Below, piece by piece: positions 12,407 through 24,139 of a DNA stretch of 64,000 bases. The stretch's first letter is position 1; each line of letters begins with the position of its first letter. The translations under genes were made by a program, and so were the position numbers. This stretch comes from Bactrocera neohumeralis (taxonomy: Eukaryota; Arthropoda; Insecta; Diptera; Tephritidae). Under the pieces are notes generated by a model. The model was not told where the DNA came from. It saw nothing but the letters and a program-made list of their open reading frames with translations, and searched no databases. The stretch lies in the NCBI RefSeq assembly GCF_024586455.1, contig NC_065920.1:52505109-52569108 (forward strand), given 5' to 3'.

Positions 12407-12944
12407 TAGAGTTAATTTATTTTCAATAAATAAAACAAGTTGCTTACATATAAACAGTATACAAAAGTATACTTTTTTTCTGCAGCCGCTAAAACAGCTG
12501 TTTGACAAATGTCAATATTTAGTTTTATCTACAAAAGCAGGGTTGCATGATTTCTTTTTTTTCTTAAGTTTTACAATAAATTTCAAAGAAAATAATGGCA
12601 ATAGAAGTGTTAATAAAATTCCAAATATGATTTTAAAAGTTACAGGTTAACTGAAAGATTTTCGTTTGAAATAAAAACTCATTTAGTATGGTTATGAGCA
12701 CATCTCGAGTTAAAAATAATAATTTAAAATTTAGTTCAGCTGCCACAGCACTGTCGGCTGTCAAATGCATTGTTATTTTTTTGCTATTTTCGCACCGTGC
12801 CTTTTTGTCGTTTTGACAACTACCTCGTGTTTTTGTCTTCCCTTTTTCTGCAACACTCATCCAGCACGGAAAATTTTACAGCATTACTTTGCGCAAAGTT
12901 CATTTAATAACCAAATTGGATATTCATTGTGGTTGTACAACAAA
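12407..12944. promoter_or_regulatory. shared divergent promoter region of TAF11 and MetAP2
   Basis: The two start codons are 538 bases apart and point away from each other. No TATA box is obvious on either side, as expected for housekeeping genes. Repeated short CAGCTGTTTGACA and GCTGTCAAATG phrases occur at about 12494 and 12758. No protein-binding site can be asserted from sequence alone. Confidence 0.5.
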
Positions 12945-14534
12945 ATGTCAGTAGAAGTAACAAAAGTGGAAGCCACAGTCAATGCGGAGGAAGACGTAGA
13001 AAATGCGGCAACCGATGCGACAACTCCTGCCGCAACTGGAGAGGAGGTGAAAAAGCAAAAGAAGCCTAAACCAAATAATAAGAAACTGCGACAAGGTAAG
13101 CTGCGCTACAGAATGGACAATGACTTTTTTTCTAAATTAGATCACCTAACCCTAATGCAATTATCACACTCTCTGCGCTAGCTGAGGCAGCGGCGAAAAA
13201 GGCAACGGATGGTGAAAATAGCGAAACAGTAAATGCGGTGGCTAACGGTGAGTCCAAAGAGGAAGTTGAAAATGCCACAAATGAAGGCGATAAAAAATCT
13301 GCATCTAAGAAGAAGAATAAAAACAAAAACAAAGGCGGTAATAAGAAAGTGCAAACGGATCCACCGAGCATACCAATTGCGGAACTCTTCCCTGATGGAC
13401 AATTTCCAGAGGGTGAGATTTTACAACATCCCACACCTAAAGATCTGCCCGACGATCGTACTGCCAAGGATCGTTTTACATCGGAGGAAAAACGTGCTTT
13501 GGATCGCATGCATAACGATATCTATCAGGAATTGCGTCAGGCTGCCGAGGCACACAGACAGACCAGGCAGTACATGCAACGTTACATTAAGCCGGGCATG
13601 ACTATGATTCAGATTTGCGAAGAATTGGAGAATACAGCACGTCGTTTGATTGGTGAAAATGGACTGGAAGCCGGTTTGGCATTTCCCACCGGTTGCTCGT
13701 TGAATCATTGCGCTGCCCATTACACGCCTAACGCTGGCGATACGACTGTCTTGCAGTATGATGATGTTTGCAAAATTGATTTCGGCACACACATCAAGGG
13801 ACGCATTATCGATTGCGCCTTCACGCTGACATTTAACAATAAGTACGACAAACTTTTGCAAGCTGTGAAGGAGGCCACCAATACAGGTATCAAAGAAGCC
13901 GGTATTGATGTACGTCTATGCGATGTAGGCGCTGCCATACAGGAAGTTATGGAATCATATGAATTGGAGTTGGATGGCAAAACATATCCAATCAAGTCTA
14001 TCAGAAATCTAAACGGCCATTCCATCAGCCCATATCGTAAGTCGCAATCAGTGCTTTACATATTTGTGCGGGCATATAATTGCTTTCATTTTTATGTTGT
14101 ACACAGGTATTCACTCGGGCAAGACTGTGCCAATTGTCAAGGGTGGCGAATCCACACGCATGGAAGAGAATGAGTTCTACGCTATCGAGACTTTCGGTTC
14201 AACCGGTCGCGGTCTAGTGCATGACGATATGGATTGTTCGCATTACATGAAGAATTTCGATGCCCCGTTCGTGCCATTGCGTTTGCAATCATCCAAACAG
14301 TTACTGGGCACAATCAATAAACATTTCGGCACATTGGCGTTCTGTAAACGTTGGTTGGATCGCGCCGGTGCCACTAAATATCAAATGGCGCTGAAGGATC
14401 TTTGCGATAAGGGTGTTGTGGAGGCCTACCCACCACTGTGCGACATTAGAGGTTGCTACACAGCTCAGTACGAGCATACAATTATGTTGCGCCCATCATG
14501 TAAAGAAATTGTATCGCGTGGTGATGATTATTAG
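12945..14534 (+). CDS. Metap2: methionine aminopeptidase 2
   Basis: Cytosolic, ribosome-associated metalloprotease (M24 family) that removes the initiator Met from nascent chains; the Drosophila orthologue is uninitiated (und). Exons 12945-13095, 13182-14036 and 14107-14534 join in frame to 477 residues, matching the usual length of about 450-480. The N-terminal 100 residues are acidic followed by Lys-rich runs, the ribosome-binding part. Metal ligands are all present: Asp250 and Asp261 (KIDFG...RIIDCAF), His330 (NGHS), Glu363 (YAIETFG) and Glu458 (QYEHT); catalytic His230 lies in CAAHYTP. The ATG at 12945 has A at -3 and opens the acidic leader. Introns are 86 and 70 bases. It shares an upstream region with TAF11 and converges with the coiled-coil gene. 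Confidence 0.96.
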
Positions 14535-15235
14535 TACATACACATATACATACAATAACACTTGAAGAAGAATGCAAATTCTAAATTGTTTTCATAATTA
14601 TAATTTTATCTAGTGCTCAATGGAATTAACACTTGAAATTTACCCCAATTGAAAATTATTTTCCTTAAATGTGTATAACACTCAAAATACTAAGATTTGG
14701 CCAAAGCAAACAAAATAAGCTCTAATCATCTAAAAATTGCATACATTGTTAAATTATTATTCGAATGAAAACTTCTTTGCGCCTAATGTACCAATTCGTT
14801 CTAAAAAATGTTTATATCTGCTTCTAGTAATCGATTTTGTAATACATACGTACATACATAAAGCATTGAATTTAAAACGTAAAAGTAAAATAAAGCATGT
14901 TTATCAAAAACCCAAAATAAAAAGTTACATTCAAAAGATGACAAGAGTCTCAATTTTTTTTTATTTTTCAGAGCCCACAAATAGGTTCCACAGCACTTTA
15001 CTGATGATAAAGTCCACTTTACGGTAAAGAGAATCCACAAGAAAAAAATAATATTTTGATATTTTTAACAAAATTCATATTTACAACAACAAAAAAAACA
15101 ATAACTAGAGTCAAATAAAAATCAATTAAATTTACTGCGAGAGTATACATTTCTCGTTTTAGATTAAGGACACCGATTTACAAAATGTCAACAAATAAGA
15201 AGAGACATTAAAAATATGTTCACATTTCTGTCGAA
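14535..15235. other. convergent 3' flank of MetAP2 and the coiled-coil gene
   Basis: AT-rich 3' UTR-like DNA. An AATAAA at 14889-14894 is a candidate distal poly(A) signal for MetAP2, 355 bases past the stop. Nothing else is recognisable. Confidence 0.5.
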
Positions 15236-18200
15236 CTAATCACTGAAGTTGAATGACAACAAGTCATCATCTTTTTCAGCATTCTCTTGATCAGCGAAAA
15301 AATCCTCATAGTTGCTGTTCGATAAGCCGTTATTTTCAGCAAAATTCAAATCGAACTGCAGTAGGTCGCTGTCCTCCTCAGTGGGTGACAACTGCAAAGC
15401 AGCGCTGTCATCATTGCAGCCCTTGAGGGTCTCGCGGAAGAAACTCTCAAAATCCATTGACGACTTTTTACCCCTGCGTTTAGATTTTTCACTTGTACCC
15501 GTGGACTCATCAAAGCTTAACATAGCATTTGGGTCTTTAACGGCATTTGTACCCACCTCGGAATCTGTTTGAGAGGTTTCTACGCTAGATTCCTTCAAAA
15601 AGTCGTCGAAGAAGTTGTTACGGTCTGGTATTTTCTGTTGCTTTCGTACTTTTGGTATTGGGGGTGTTTTGAACACTTTATTCTTGGTCGACTGTAAAGG
15701 TTCTATGGCAATTGTTGAGCTTGTGGTTGGGGCCTGTGGCTCTGGTGTGAGAACTATGGGTAATTTCTGAAAAAAATCAATTTAAATTATTAAAAAACAA
15801 GTAAGTAAGAGCGAAGTTCGGGTATAACCGAACATGTCATACTCTTGCAACTTGCAAGGATTAAAGCGAAGGCAGTACCTTCAGGTACGTAAGGCCTGTT
15901 AGTTATATAGGGTCTAGGCAAAGTCTGATTCCATCTGCCTGATTTGTATTCTATAAAGGGAAATGGGTCTGGTAGTAAACGAGGGAAAGACGAAATACAT
16001 CCTGTCATCAAACAGTCGTCGCACTCGCGTCTGGGCTCCCACGTCACTGTTAACAGTCATAACTTCGTAGTCATAGATACTTTCGTCTGCCTTGGAACCA
16101 GTATAAAGACCAACAATAATGTCAGCCTGGAAATCCAACGCAGAATAAGTCTTGCCAACAGGTGCCACATACTTCGGACGGAGTAGGCAATTGAGAAGTA
16201 AAGTCCTCTCTCGACGAACAATGACCGAACTCAACAAGTCACTCATCATCGTCGTCCTGTTATATGGTGCAGAGGTATGGACGATGAGAACATCTAATGA
16301 GTCGACGTTACGAGATATACGACGACATTGACATAGTTCAGGGAATTAAGAGACAGCGGCTAAGCTGGCTAGGTCACGTTGTCCGAATAAATGAAAACAC
16401 AACAGCTATTAGTATTCGACGCAGTACCCCCCGGGGGGAGACAAATAAAGAGGAAAACCTTTACTCCATTGGAAAGACCGGATGAAGAAATACCTGGCTA
16501 AACTAGGAAACTCCAATTGGCGCCAAACAGCTAAAAGGAAGAACGACTGTCGCGCTGTTGTAAACTCGGCTATAACTTTGTAAGCGGTGTCTACGTAAGT
16601 AAACAAGAAGGAAGTGAAAGAATCAGATTGATTTTAAAAAGTTGTTATATGAGAAGTAGGCGTGGTTGTTATTCTAGTTTCACAGATAATGATAGGAATG
16701 TTTGGGAGGTAGGCCACCAGATTTGATTGGAATTCGTCACATAGTTCCTGAGAGCTTTTTTGTCTTAATAATATTCTCCGTTATACACTTTTTTGCATGA
16801 TTTTGAACCAATTGTCGCAATACTTTTGCCACACTGATTGGGGTATCTCAAAAATATGCGGTCTGAATGCTTCAACCCCTCTTCAGATATAGAAAAATGA
16901 TGAGCTCTTAGATTATTTTTTACGTCAGGACTACGGTGGATGATTCATCAAATCGATGTTTTGAGTGCTCAAAAATTGTTTCAGTCGAACTGTGAGAGCT
17001 CGCATTGTCCAGTTTTCCCGAAAGCAAAGCAGGCAACTATTTGCTTGGAAATGCTTCGTTTGCGAAGAACTTTTGTCGCATTCGGCTCATCTTGAAACCC
17101 CCGTAGAGTCGACTGATGTTTACCTTCGGGCTCATACGAGAAAATCTACGTTTATTCATCTCACACAATTTCATAGAGGTGTATGGAACCACCGTTATCG
17201 TACAAATGTTTTTTACAGTGGACGTCCTTCCCGAAAGGCTGTTTGCTTTTCATTGGGGGCGTTTTTTAATTGGCGGGTCCCAAATCCAGCGCAACCCTGG
17301 GGAGGGTTGTAAACTTGGCTATAACCGTGAAAGCGGTGTCTACGCCAATAAAGAAGAAGAAGACGTTGGCGAAATTCGTTTTGGAGTGATCTACAACCTC
17401 GATTGGATTTACCATACCATCGATAAACACTGCTTCTTGATGGATCTTCATCGAATAAAGTTCATCGATGCACTGTGGCTATGTTAATCGAAATAAATAA
17501 AGAAGTTTTCAACATGCTTATAATCACTTTGTATGAAGAAATACTAATAAGCTTCTTATCATCAAGTTTGGAGCACTGAGCAACACTATCACCTCTCATT
17601 TGGGACGAAGAGCAACCTGAAGAGATTCAAAAGCTGCGCCATTTCATCCAGAAAAACAACGATTTGATGTGGTTTGTGAGCCGGTGGTATCATCGGTCCA
17701 TATTCTTTCAAAAATGATATCGGTGAGAAGGTAACCGCCCATAGAGACCGTTATCACCCCATGATAACCGACTATTTGATGCCTGAAATTGAAGGTCGTG
17801 ATCTTGGCGACATTTGGTTTCAACAAGACGGCGCCACTTCCCAGACATCGCATCAATCAATGGATTTATTGAGAGAACATTTTGGTGAGCATATAATTAC
17901 ACGTTTTGGGTCGGTCGATTGGTCACCATGATCGTGTGATACCAAACCGTTAGACTTTTTCTTGTGAGGATATGTAAAGCCAAAAGTCTCGGCGGACAAT
18001 CGCGCTTCGATTCAGACCTTGGATCAAAACATCACGCGTATCATTCGCCAGTTACCAGTCGAAGTGGTCGATTAGTTTTAGGTGACAAAAACAACCGTTA
18101 GGTGAACAAAACAATATTACTCTGTGTCCACATGTTGCAAAAGTATAAAAATATTGAGATAATATTAAACAGCAATTAAAATTAATTTCCCCAAAAATTT

Positions 18201-21200
18201 GATTTTCTCATAAAATACAAATATTAAATGAATTAACAAAATGATAAATTTAAAAAACCTCACCGTCGGCAATTTAGTGCCTGCTGGTTTAATGATACGA
18301 CATTCTCGAATTTCGATTTTTGACTTTTTTTCGACAGCACTGGAAATCGTGTGCACTTTGCTTTGCCTTTGCGAACCCTGTAATCTTGCTTTCCTGAGCA
18401 ATTTCTTCGCCGTAACGAATTCCGGCCTGGTCTGTTTCTGTCCGGATAATTCTTCACTGTGCGCGTTCTTATTTTCATTTCTTAAGACTTCATCCGTACT
18501 GAAAATTTCAATGGTCTCAGTATCACCATTAAATGTTGGCACGTTATCATCAACCAAAAATGTATCATTTTCAATTTCTTCACCGGTTCCGGCAACAGCA
18601 TCACATTCAAGCGGATTGAAGCTCGCATGGCGTGTTGAAATGAAATCCAAATTATTCTCTACACTTTCGTGAGTGGCAAAACGTACACGTTTTTTGGGTA
18701 TAAAAGCAGCACCCACATCCTCCGCAATATTTGGACGTCGCAGTATGGATTTTGGCCCACTTTCGGGTATTGTATTCGTGTGGTCCGTTTCAGAGTCATA
18801 GCTTACAGTCAAATTTGGAACGATGGAAGTGAAATCAGAATATGCAGTAGTGGTTACAAGCTCTTCGATTTGTTTTTGTTTCTGTAACTCCCACTCTTTG
18901 AAAAGATCTAAGAAACTGATTTCTTTCGGTTTTACATCTGTGTTCGCATTAATGGTATTTCCAAAAATAGGAAATGCATCAAGCTTCGTAGCGATGGATG
19001 GCGTGAAATCGTCGTTTGTGGCGGTTTTCTCTAGACTCGGCTCCAACTCATTTGCATTGACGTAAACGGGGAGCTGAATTTTAACGAAGACTTGATTATG
19101 TATACGGAGTTTCATGGTGACTTTACTTACCTTCGTATTGAATGTCTGCATTTTTGAAATCAATTCCTGCTTTTGTGCCATCAAATCCTTTCTTTGGGCA
19201 TTATAAGCGTTTTCCAAAGCTGCAAGCTGGAATATGAAAAGTGATGTCGTGGTAGAGTTTAAATTATGACTTTACAAATCGGATCCACCCTTGTCAGACA
19301 GATTTTCCGCGATCTAACTGTTTTAGGATTGGTAAGCAGTAAGTTGTAAAGAATATCCAAAAAATCCGAAACCCATGAGTTCGCTGTTTACTGAACTGAG
19401 TTTTTAACTGGCGAAAACTGTCCGAGGGTACTACTCACTCTTTTTTATGACTTTAATAAAAGTTAGGCAACGGCTCGGTAAAGTAATACGTGAATTGCAC
19501 CCAGCGGGTCCGGGGATTTTGGCTTGGAATACGAAGAAGCCGTCCAGGACGGCCAAGCAAGTTTGAAGATGGGGAACTGGAAGGGCTGGCCGTATTTATG
19601 AAAGTCACTTGAGCCGCAATTTCAAAACATTTAAAAGCGGTCGGATATATTCAAAGGAAGGAAGCTGAGAACATTATGACAACCCTGAATGCAAAAAATC
19701 ATATTTGAAACCTGGCCAAACGTCAAAATCAACGGCAAAGCCGAATATTCATGACGCAAGCAAAAAAATAATTTTCCATCATGACAAAGTTCAGCTTCAT
19801 GTTGCAAGACCGGTTAAAAGCTATTTAGAAAACAGCCTCACCCACCTATAGTTCAGATTTTGCCCTTTTTGACTACCACTTGTTCCAGACGATGGCTTCC
19901 TTCATTGCTGTCCGCCAAATCAGGGCGGTCATTTTGGAATGGAAGCCAAAAATTGCCAAAAAGATGGAAAAAAGCTACAGCTTAAGATAGGTAATACTTT
20001 GATTAATACTAGTGGTCATACATATTTCTTAAATAAATGTTTAAATTTTGAAAAAATCTCACGAATATATTTATGGATCCATTAATTTATCCTTTTCATT
20101 GATAATCAATTGATATTTTTTATATTTACCTCTGCTTCTTTTTCTGCTATTTCTTTGCTTCCTTTTACTAACAAAACGATTATAGCATTTTGTTCGTTTT
20201 GAACCTTGTCTAATTGCTCCAATAATTTCCTCTGGTAAGCAGTAGCACGTTGTTTAGCATTGTCTATTTTTGCTTGAATGTTGGCAACCTCTTTTTCAGC
20301 AGCACGCACTTTTTGAACTGAAAGTAAAATTTTTGTTAATTATAACATTATAATGTGATATTAAAATATAATGAATAAATAATAAAAAAATTAAAATAAA
20401 TAAAAGTTTAAGATAAGGAACTTTTTTTTTTGATCGGTTAGTTTGTAAGGCATGCTATAGGTATCCGATCTTAATAATGGATCGGTCAGTTTGTATGACA
20501 ACTATATCATATATAGGCCTGATGTCGCCAATTCCGACAAATTAGCAGCGTTTTGATGAGAAAAGGGCAGACGGACAGACAGGCAGATTTGGGTGAATCA
20601 ACTCAACTTGTCACTCTGATCATTTCTATTGATTTAATTCACAAAAGTCCTTTTTTTAGGCTGTCGGAGTAGGCATGTCTCTTATTAAAAACTATAAACT
20701 TAAATAAATACTTATTAAGATAACCAAATAAAATCCGAAAAACAATCAATAAATCTAAATTAATTTCTAACATCCAGTCTCAGTGTATTATTATCGCTTA
20801 ATCATCTCTAGTTAACAGTATAAATAAAACCATACCCACCTATTGGCCGCTGTTCCAACGCTTTTCTACGCTCCTTTTCCTCCTCATATTCTTCGCTCAG
20901 TTCGCGTATCTCATTCTGACACTTTAATTGCAGTAGTTCCAGCTTACAATGTAATTGCGAATTCCAATCAATATTTTGTACTTGCACACAAAATTCGACA
21001 GAATGCTTGTAAACGGTTAACATTTCTTCTTGTACCGCGCATTGTTGTTGGTATTGCAATTTTAACTGTTTCAGAATGCTTTCCAATTCATAGACGTCCA
21101 TTGTGTTGATTAGCGTCTCTTGTAATAATTCTAAGCAATGGTTGTTGTTGTTATTAGTTGCAAACAAATTTCAGTTGTGGAAATATGTAAATAATTTATT

Positions 21201-21366
21201 ATGTTTTTACTTTATCTATTAATTTTCCTTAGTGCTTACCATTCTCCAGTTTACGTTTCTCTTCTTTGCGCACCAAACACTGTGCCGTCTGGGCCAACAG
21301 TTCTTGTAATTTGCTGTTGCCTACCGCTTGCTGCTCCAAATAGTTGATTAATATTAACGAGTTCAT
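15236..21366 (-). CDS. uncharacterised coiled-coil protein with RVRF motif
   Basis: I do not recognise this gene. Exons on the minus strand: 21366-21240, 21130-20840, 20317-20130, 19226-19131, 19073-18264 and 15766-15236. All junctions are GT-AG and in phase, giving 680 residues, or 699 if the 57-base intron 19074-19130 is retained. Residues 1 to about 235 are heptad-like, rich in Gln, Glu, Lys and Leu, and probably form a long coiled coil. The rest is largely disordered and contains KKRVRFA, a classic PP1-docking pattern, close to a basic SILRRPN stretch. The last exon carries three acidic-aromatic motifs, NFFDDFL, DFESFFRE and YEDFFAD, and ends FNFSD. The start MNSLIL has A at -3. A coiled coil plus RVxF and short acidic motifs would suit a scaffold such as a kinetochore or cytoskeletal protein, but that is only a guess. 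Its last intron (15767-18263) is filled with transposon debris. Confidence 0.75.
15797..15860 (+). repeat. dispersed repeat, GTTCGGGT..ACCGAACAT end (copy 1)
   Basis: Contains AAGTTCGGGTATAACCGAAC and CATACTCTTGCAA. The same block recurs at 63169-63230. The GTTCGGGT-N-ACCGAAC core is itself an imperfect hairpin. This is a family I know as very common in tephritid genomes; its class is unsettled. An RTE-like fragment follows directly, and related sequence resumes at about 16620, so the repeat seems split by that insertion. Confidence 0.6.
15870..16600 (+). mobile_element. RTE-like non-LTR retrotransposon, 3' fragment
   Basis: Conceptual translation across frameshifts gives the C-terminal part of a reverse-transcriptase polyprotein: NEGKTKYILSS, FVCLGTSIKTNNNVSLEIQ, KVLSRRTMTELNKSL-like and RLSWLGHVVRINE. 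The 3' end reads TATAACTTTGTAAGCGGTGT, matching the ends of the minus-strand copies elsewhere in the window. 5'-truncated, frame-broken, inactive. Confidence 0.75.
16620..17370 (+). repeat. unidentified transposon debris plus a second RTE-like 3' end
   Basis: 16620-16760 carries AGTAGGCGTGGTTGTTATTC and resembles the inside of the dispersed repeat seen at 63360-63700. 16800-17300 has two overlapping open frames but no family I can name. 17305-17370 is another copy of the RTE-like 3' terminus ending in GCCAATAAAGAAGAAGAAG, a simple tail as in RTE elements. Confidence 0.5.
17550..18080 (+). mobile_element. DUF4817-type transposase remnant
   Basis: Broken frames encode EEQPEEIQKL, a WFQQDGATSHT block, MDLLREHFGEHIITRFGSVD and FLWGYVK-like text followed by NRASIQTLDQNI. 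These are the catalytic-core and C-terminal motifs of the IS630/Tc1-like DUF4817 transposases of insects. Frameshifts and stops throughout. A related copy lies at 36490-37220. Confidence 0.75.
18070..18150 (+). repeat. dispersed repeat end (CAACATGTTGCAA-type)
   Basis: Carries TTAGTTTTAGGTGACAAAAA, CAACCGTTAGGTGAACAAAA and CACATGTTGCAAAAGTATAA. A related end occurs in the opposite sense near 24560-24600. Probably one terminus of the repeat that opens at 15797. Confidence 0.5.
19360..20040 (+). mobile_element. mariner transposase remnant
   Basis: Translation over frameshifts yields ASKKIIFHHDKVQLHVARPV followed by KSYLENSL and a proline-rich stretch, the second catalytic Asp block of mariner transposases (HxDNARPHVA type). 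It lies in the 903-base intron 19227-20129 of the coiled-coil gene. No clear terminal repeats; strongly decayed. Confidence 0.65.
20410..20690 (+). repeat. dispersed repeat fragment with GGACAGACAGGCAG block
   Basis: Intron 20318-20839 of the coiled-coil gene contains GGATCGGTCAGTTTGTATGA and GGGCAGACGGACAGACAGGC followed by CTCAACTTGTCACTCTGATC. I recognise this as interior sequence of the widespread fly repeat family whose ends are seen at 15797 and 24600. Non-coding. Confidence 0.5.
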
Positions 21367-21479
21367 TTTTCTGTGTGATTTATTTTCGTATACACAACAA
21401 TTATGGTAAATAATTTTAATACCGAACAAATAATAGCCTTGTACGAAAATGCTATATTTGCACAATTTTTCACCATTTA

Positions 21480-21950
21480 ATTTTGAAAGAGTGAAATTGA
21501 AATTAACAGTTCTTTATATCCGTTCGGTTAGCTTGTGTTGCCAGACGGTTGTTGCGTTAAAAATAAAGCAGGGTTGCATTTTTATTCACAAATTGTGATC
21601 AACATATAAAGTTATTATAATATTACAAATATCAACGGAAAAAAGATATTCAGCAAAATAGTACTACAATAATTATTGAATTTAAACATTTGCTTTTATT
21701 GCTTAAATTTTTTAAAATTATTTTTATATATTTTTGAAACAAATAAAAGATTTATAGTTTATAGGTTTTTAAACGTTTAGAAAAACGAAAATCATTATGC
21801 ATATGTAATATATGGAAGCGGGGGTAATTCATGGACCAATATGAGAATTTCGGCATTAAACTGCCTTAAAGTATGTTCAATATTAATGTTCAGAAATAGG
21901 AAGTTTGAAAATTATATATTACAAATATTGGAGATAGAGGCAGTATTGAC
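21480..21950. other. 5' flank of the coiled-coil gene
   Basis: AT-rich sequence upstream of the minus-strand start at 21366. It must hold the promoter of that gene, but no TATA box or conserved element stands out. Confidence 0.35.
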
Positions 21951-21959
21951 CCGACTTTA

Positions 21960-24100
21960 TCTATCTCTGGCATTCCTCTTCTTCTTGATTGGCGTAGACA
22001 GAGTTTACAACAGCGAGCCGGTCGTTTTTTCCTTTTCATAGTTTGGCGCCAATTTGAGATTCCAAGTGTAGCCAGATCCTTCTCCACCTGGTCTTTCCAA
22101 CGGATTGAAGGTCATCCTCTTCTACTACTTTCCCCGCCAATTACTGCGTCGAATACTCACAGAGATGGAGAGGTTTCATGTTATGACGGTCAACAGTACC
22201 GCTCTGTAAGTGTTGTGCATATGCGGACGACCTTCTTCTTATGGTCGAAGATCACTCTAGGTCTGCGCTAGAGCGCGCGGGAGGACATCTCTTAGAGATT
22301 GTAAATACTTGGGGTGTAGATGTGGGGGTTGACATATGGAGGGAAAAAACGGTGGCAATGCTTCTTAAGGGCAGATTATCACCGGCTCGTCCACCGATTG
22401 CCCATGTGAATGGGGTCAACATCAGATATGTATGTATGTGATGCAAGTCAAATATCAGGGGCTGACCATGAGTGAAAGGATGTGTTTTACTCCACACTTG
22501 GCGAATGTGAAGGAGCGACTGCAGGCAACCGTAGGCAAAGTACGACGCATTTTGAGGAGTGATTGTGGTCTCAGTCGTCGTGCTGTCCGCACCATTTAGC
22601 GTGGCTTGTTTGTGGCATGTGCCACAAATGCAACCGTTGTATGGTGGGAAGCAGCCACGACTGTCTTTGGGTGCCAAAAACTCCTATCAATTCAGCGTTG
22701 TATGATGCTTACCTGTATGTCGCACTGTCTCAACGGACGCAGGTTTTGTTAGGTGCATGTAACCTCTTGATCTGATTGTCATACAGCATGCTGTTGCATT
22801 CAGGTTAAGAAGGGGCTTCAAATTTTTCTGCGAAATGATTGGATTTCCGACGATGATGTGGAGAGGGAGAGATATCTAGTGAGCAAGAGGCTTCTAGATG
22901 CTATGGGTTAGGTGTAGGTAGCAATAACGTTCCTAAACGAATCCTAAGGGCCGAGTGACCTACGAGTACATTCGGGACGCTGGGTTCGTTGAGGATAACC
23001 CAGACTTCAGATTTTGTCTGAGTCTGTGTTTTCTGCTTACGGGGCATGGGCCTCTGAATGCATTTTTGCATCAGAGGCACCTACATATCTGATAGGTTGG
23101 GTTGTTTTTGTGGGACGGGGGTAGAGGATTGGGTGCATTTAATAGCTGAATGCCCGTTGTGCTTGGACATTAATGATCTAGGTAGTATGGAGATTAGCTA
23201 GACTGATAGACGATTAGATGTTAGTGGTGTGATCTCCACTAGTCAGAATACCGAACAGTTAGGGTCGTTTACGTGGGTTAGATTTTCTATGAGTGGTGTG
23301 TGTATGGGGTCCAACCCCTGGCCACCAGTCCAGAGCCGTATGAAAGCTCAACTGATAGTAGCTTCGGCTACGAGGTCTGCTCGAAGACTTAATTCTGGTA
23401 CCACAGGGAGCAGGAGCCCTTGGAGTTTACTCCTGGAGTTTTTAGTTAAAATCCAAATGCGGGAAGAACTGACTTTGTCAGCTAAACGTGGAGTTATATT
23501 GCAACAAAGTGGTTAGTGTGTCCATTCCCCACTGCCAATTGGCATTCGCAGGGCGCTGATCAACGCATTGACACACCGGACGTTGTCAACAGTAACATGG
23601 AAGCCAAGTGCAAGTGCGACGACTGTTTGTTTGATGACAAGAGATATTTCGTCTTGCCCTCGTTACTACCCATTTGCTTCGCTTCCTTAGCCAGTCTGGA
23701 GAAATATCATCGGCGTACGCCAACAGCTGTACACTATTATAGAAGATTGTACCTACACGATTAAGTTCTGCATGCTCCTTATCAGTTCTTCGCCGCCGTG
23801 CTTGAATAGCTCGGCCGGCAATCCATCGGCCTACGCCGCTTTGATGTTCTTCAGAAGGGTAATTGCCATTTGAACTTCTTCGTCGTTGGGCAATGGAACG
23901 TCTGCTCCATCGTCATCGATTGGGGAATCGGATTCGCCATCTCTTGATGTTATGCTGTCACTGCTAATCAGCTGGCTAGAGAAGTGTTCCCTTTTTAATT
24001 TTAGTATGCTTTGGGTATCAGTCAGTAGATCACCTTTAAAGCTTTCTTTTAGTCGCCGAATCTTTTCCCTCTTCAAATCTCGGTTCAGGCATTACTATAA
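21960..24100 (-). mobile_element. RTE-like non-LTR retrotransposon, split by an R1-like insertion
   Basis: The 3' end (21960-22170) has the same TTTACAAC and TTTGGCGCCAATT sequence as the other minus-strand copies. The upstream part resumes at 23540-24100 and encodes KTKY/LSS-type text, a YADD-flank region, and the domain with DEEVQMAITLLKNIKAA. The middle is replaced by an R1-like element in the opposite orientation. Order and orientation of the two flanks agree with a single original insertion. Not functional. Confidence 0.65.
22180..23520 (+). mobile_element. R1-like non-LTR retrotransposon fragment (RT domain)
   Basis: The frame starting near 22214 encodes CAYADDLLLMVE with the YADD reverse-transcriptase active site at 22220-22231, then REKTVAMLLKGRLSPARPPI and VNGVNIRYV, a hallmark of R1/TRAS-type elements. 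Downstream, broken frames continue with a GLFVAC-like region and LTGHGPLNAFL-like text. Several frameshifts and stops. It sits inside an older RTE-like copy of opposite orientation. Confidence 0.75.
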
Positions 24101-24139
24101 ATTTTTAGCGCAAAAATATCGTATCTGAGTTTCATTAGG

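Noticed and set aside
12407..12508. Upstream in-frame ATG extending TAF11
   Set aside because: Extension is Cys/Phe-rich and unlike TAF11; MDEILLP matches the known family start.
13132..13509. Long minus-strand frame
   Set aside because: Antisense shadow of the Lys/Glu-rich MetAP2 leader.
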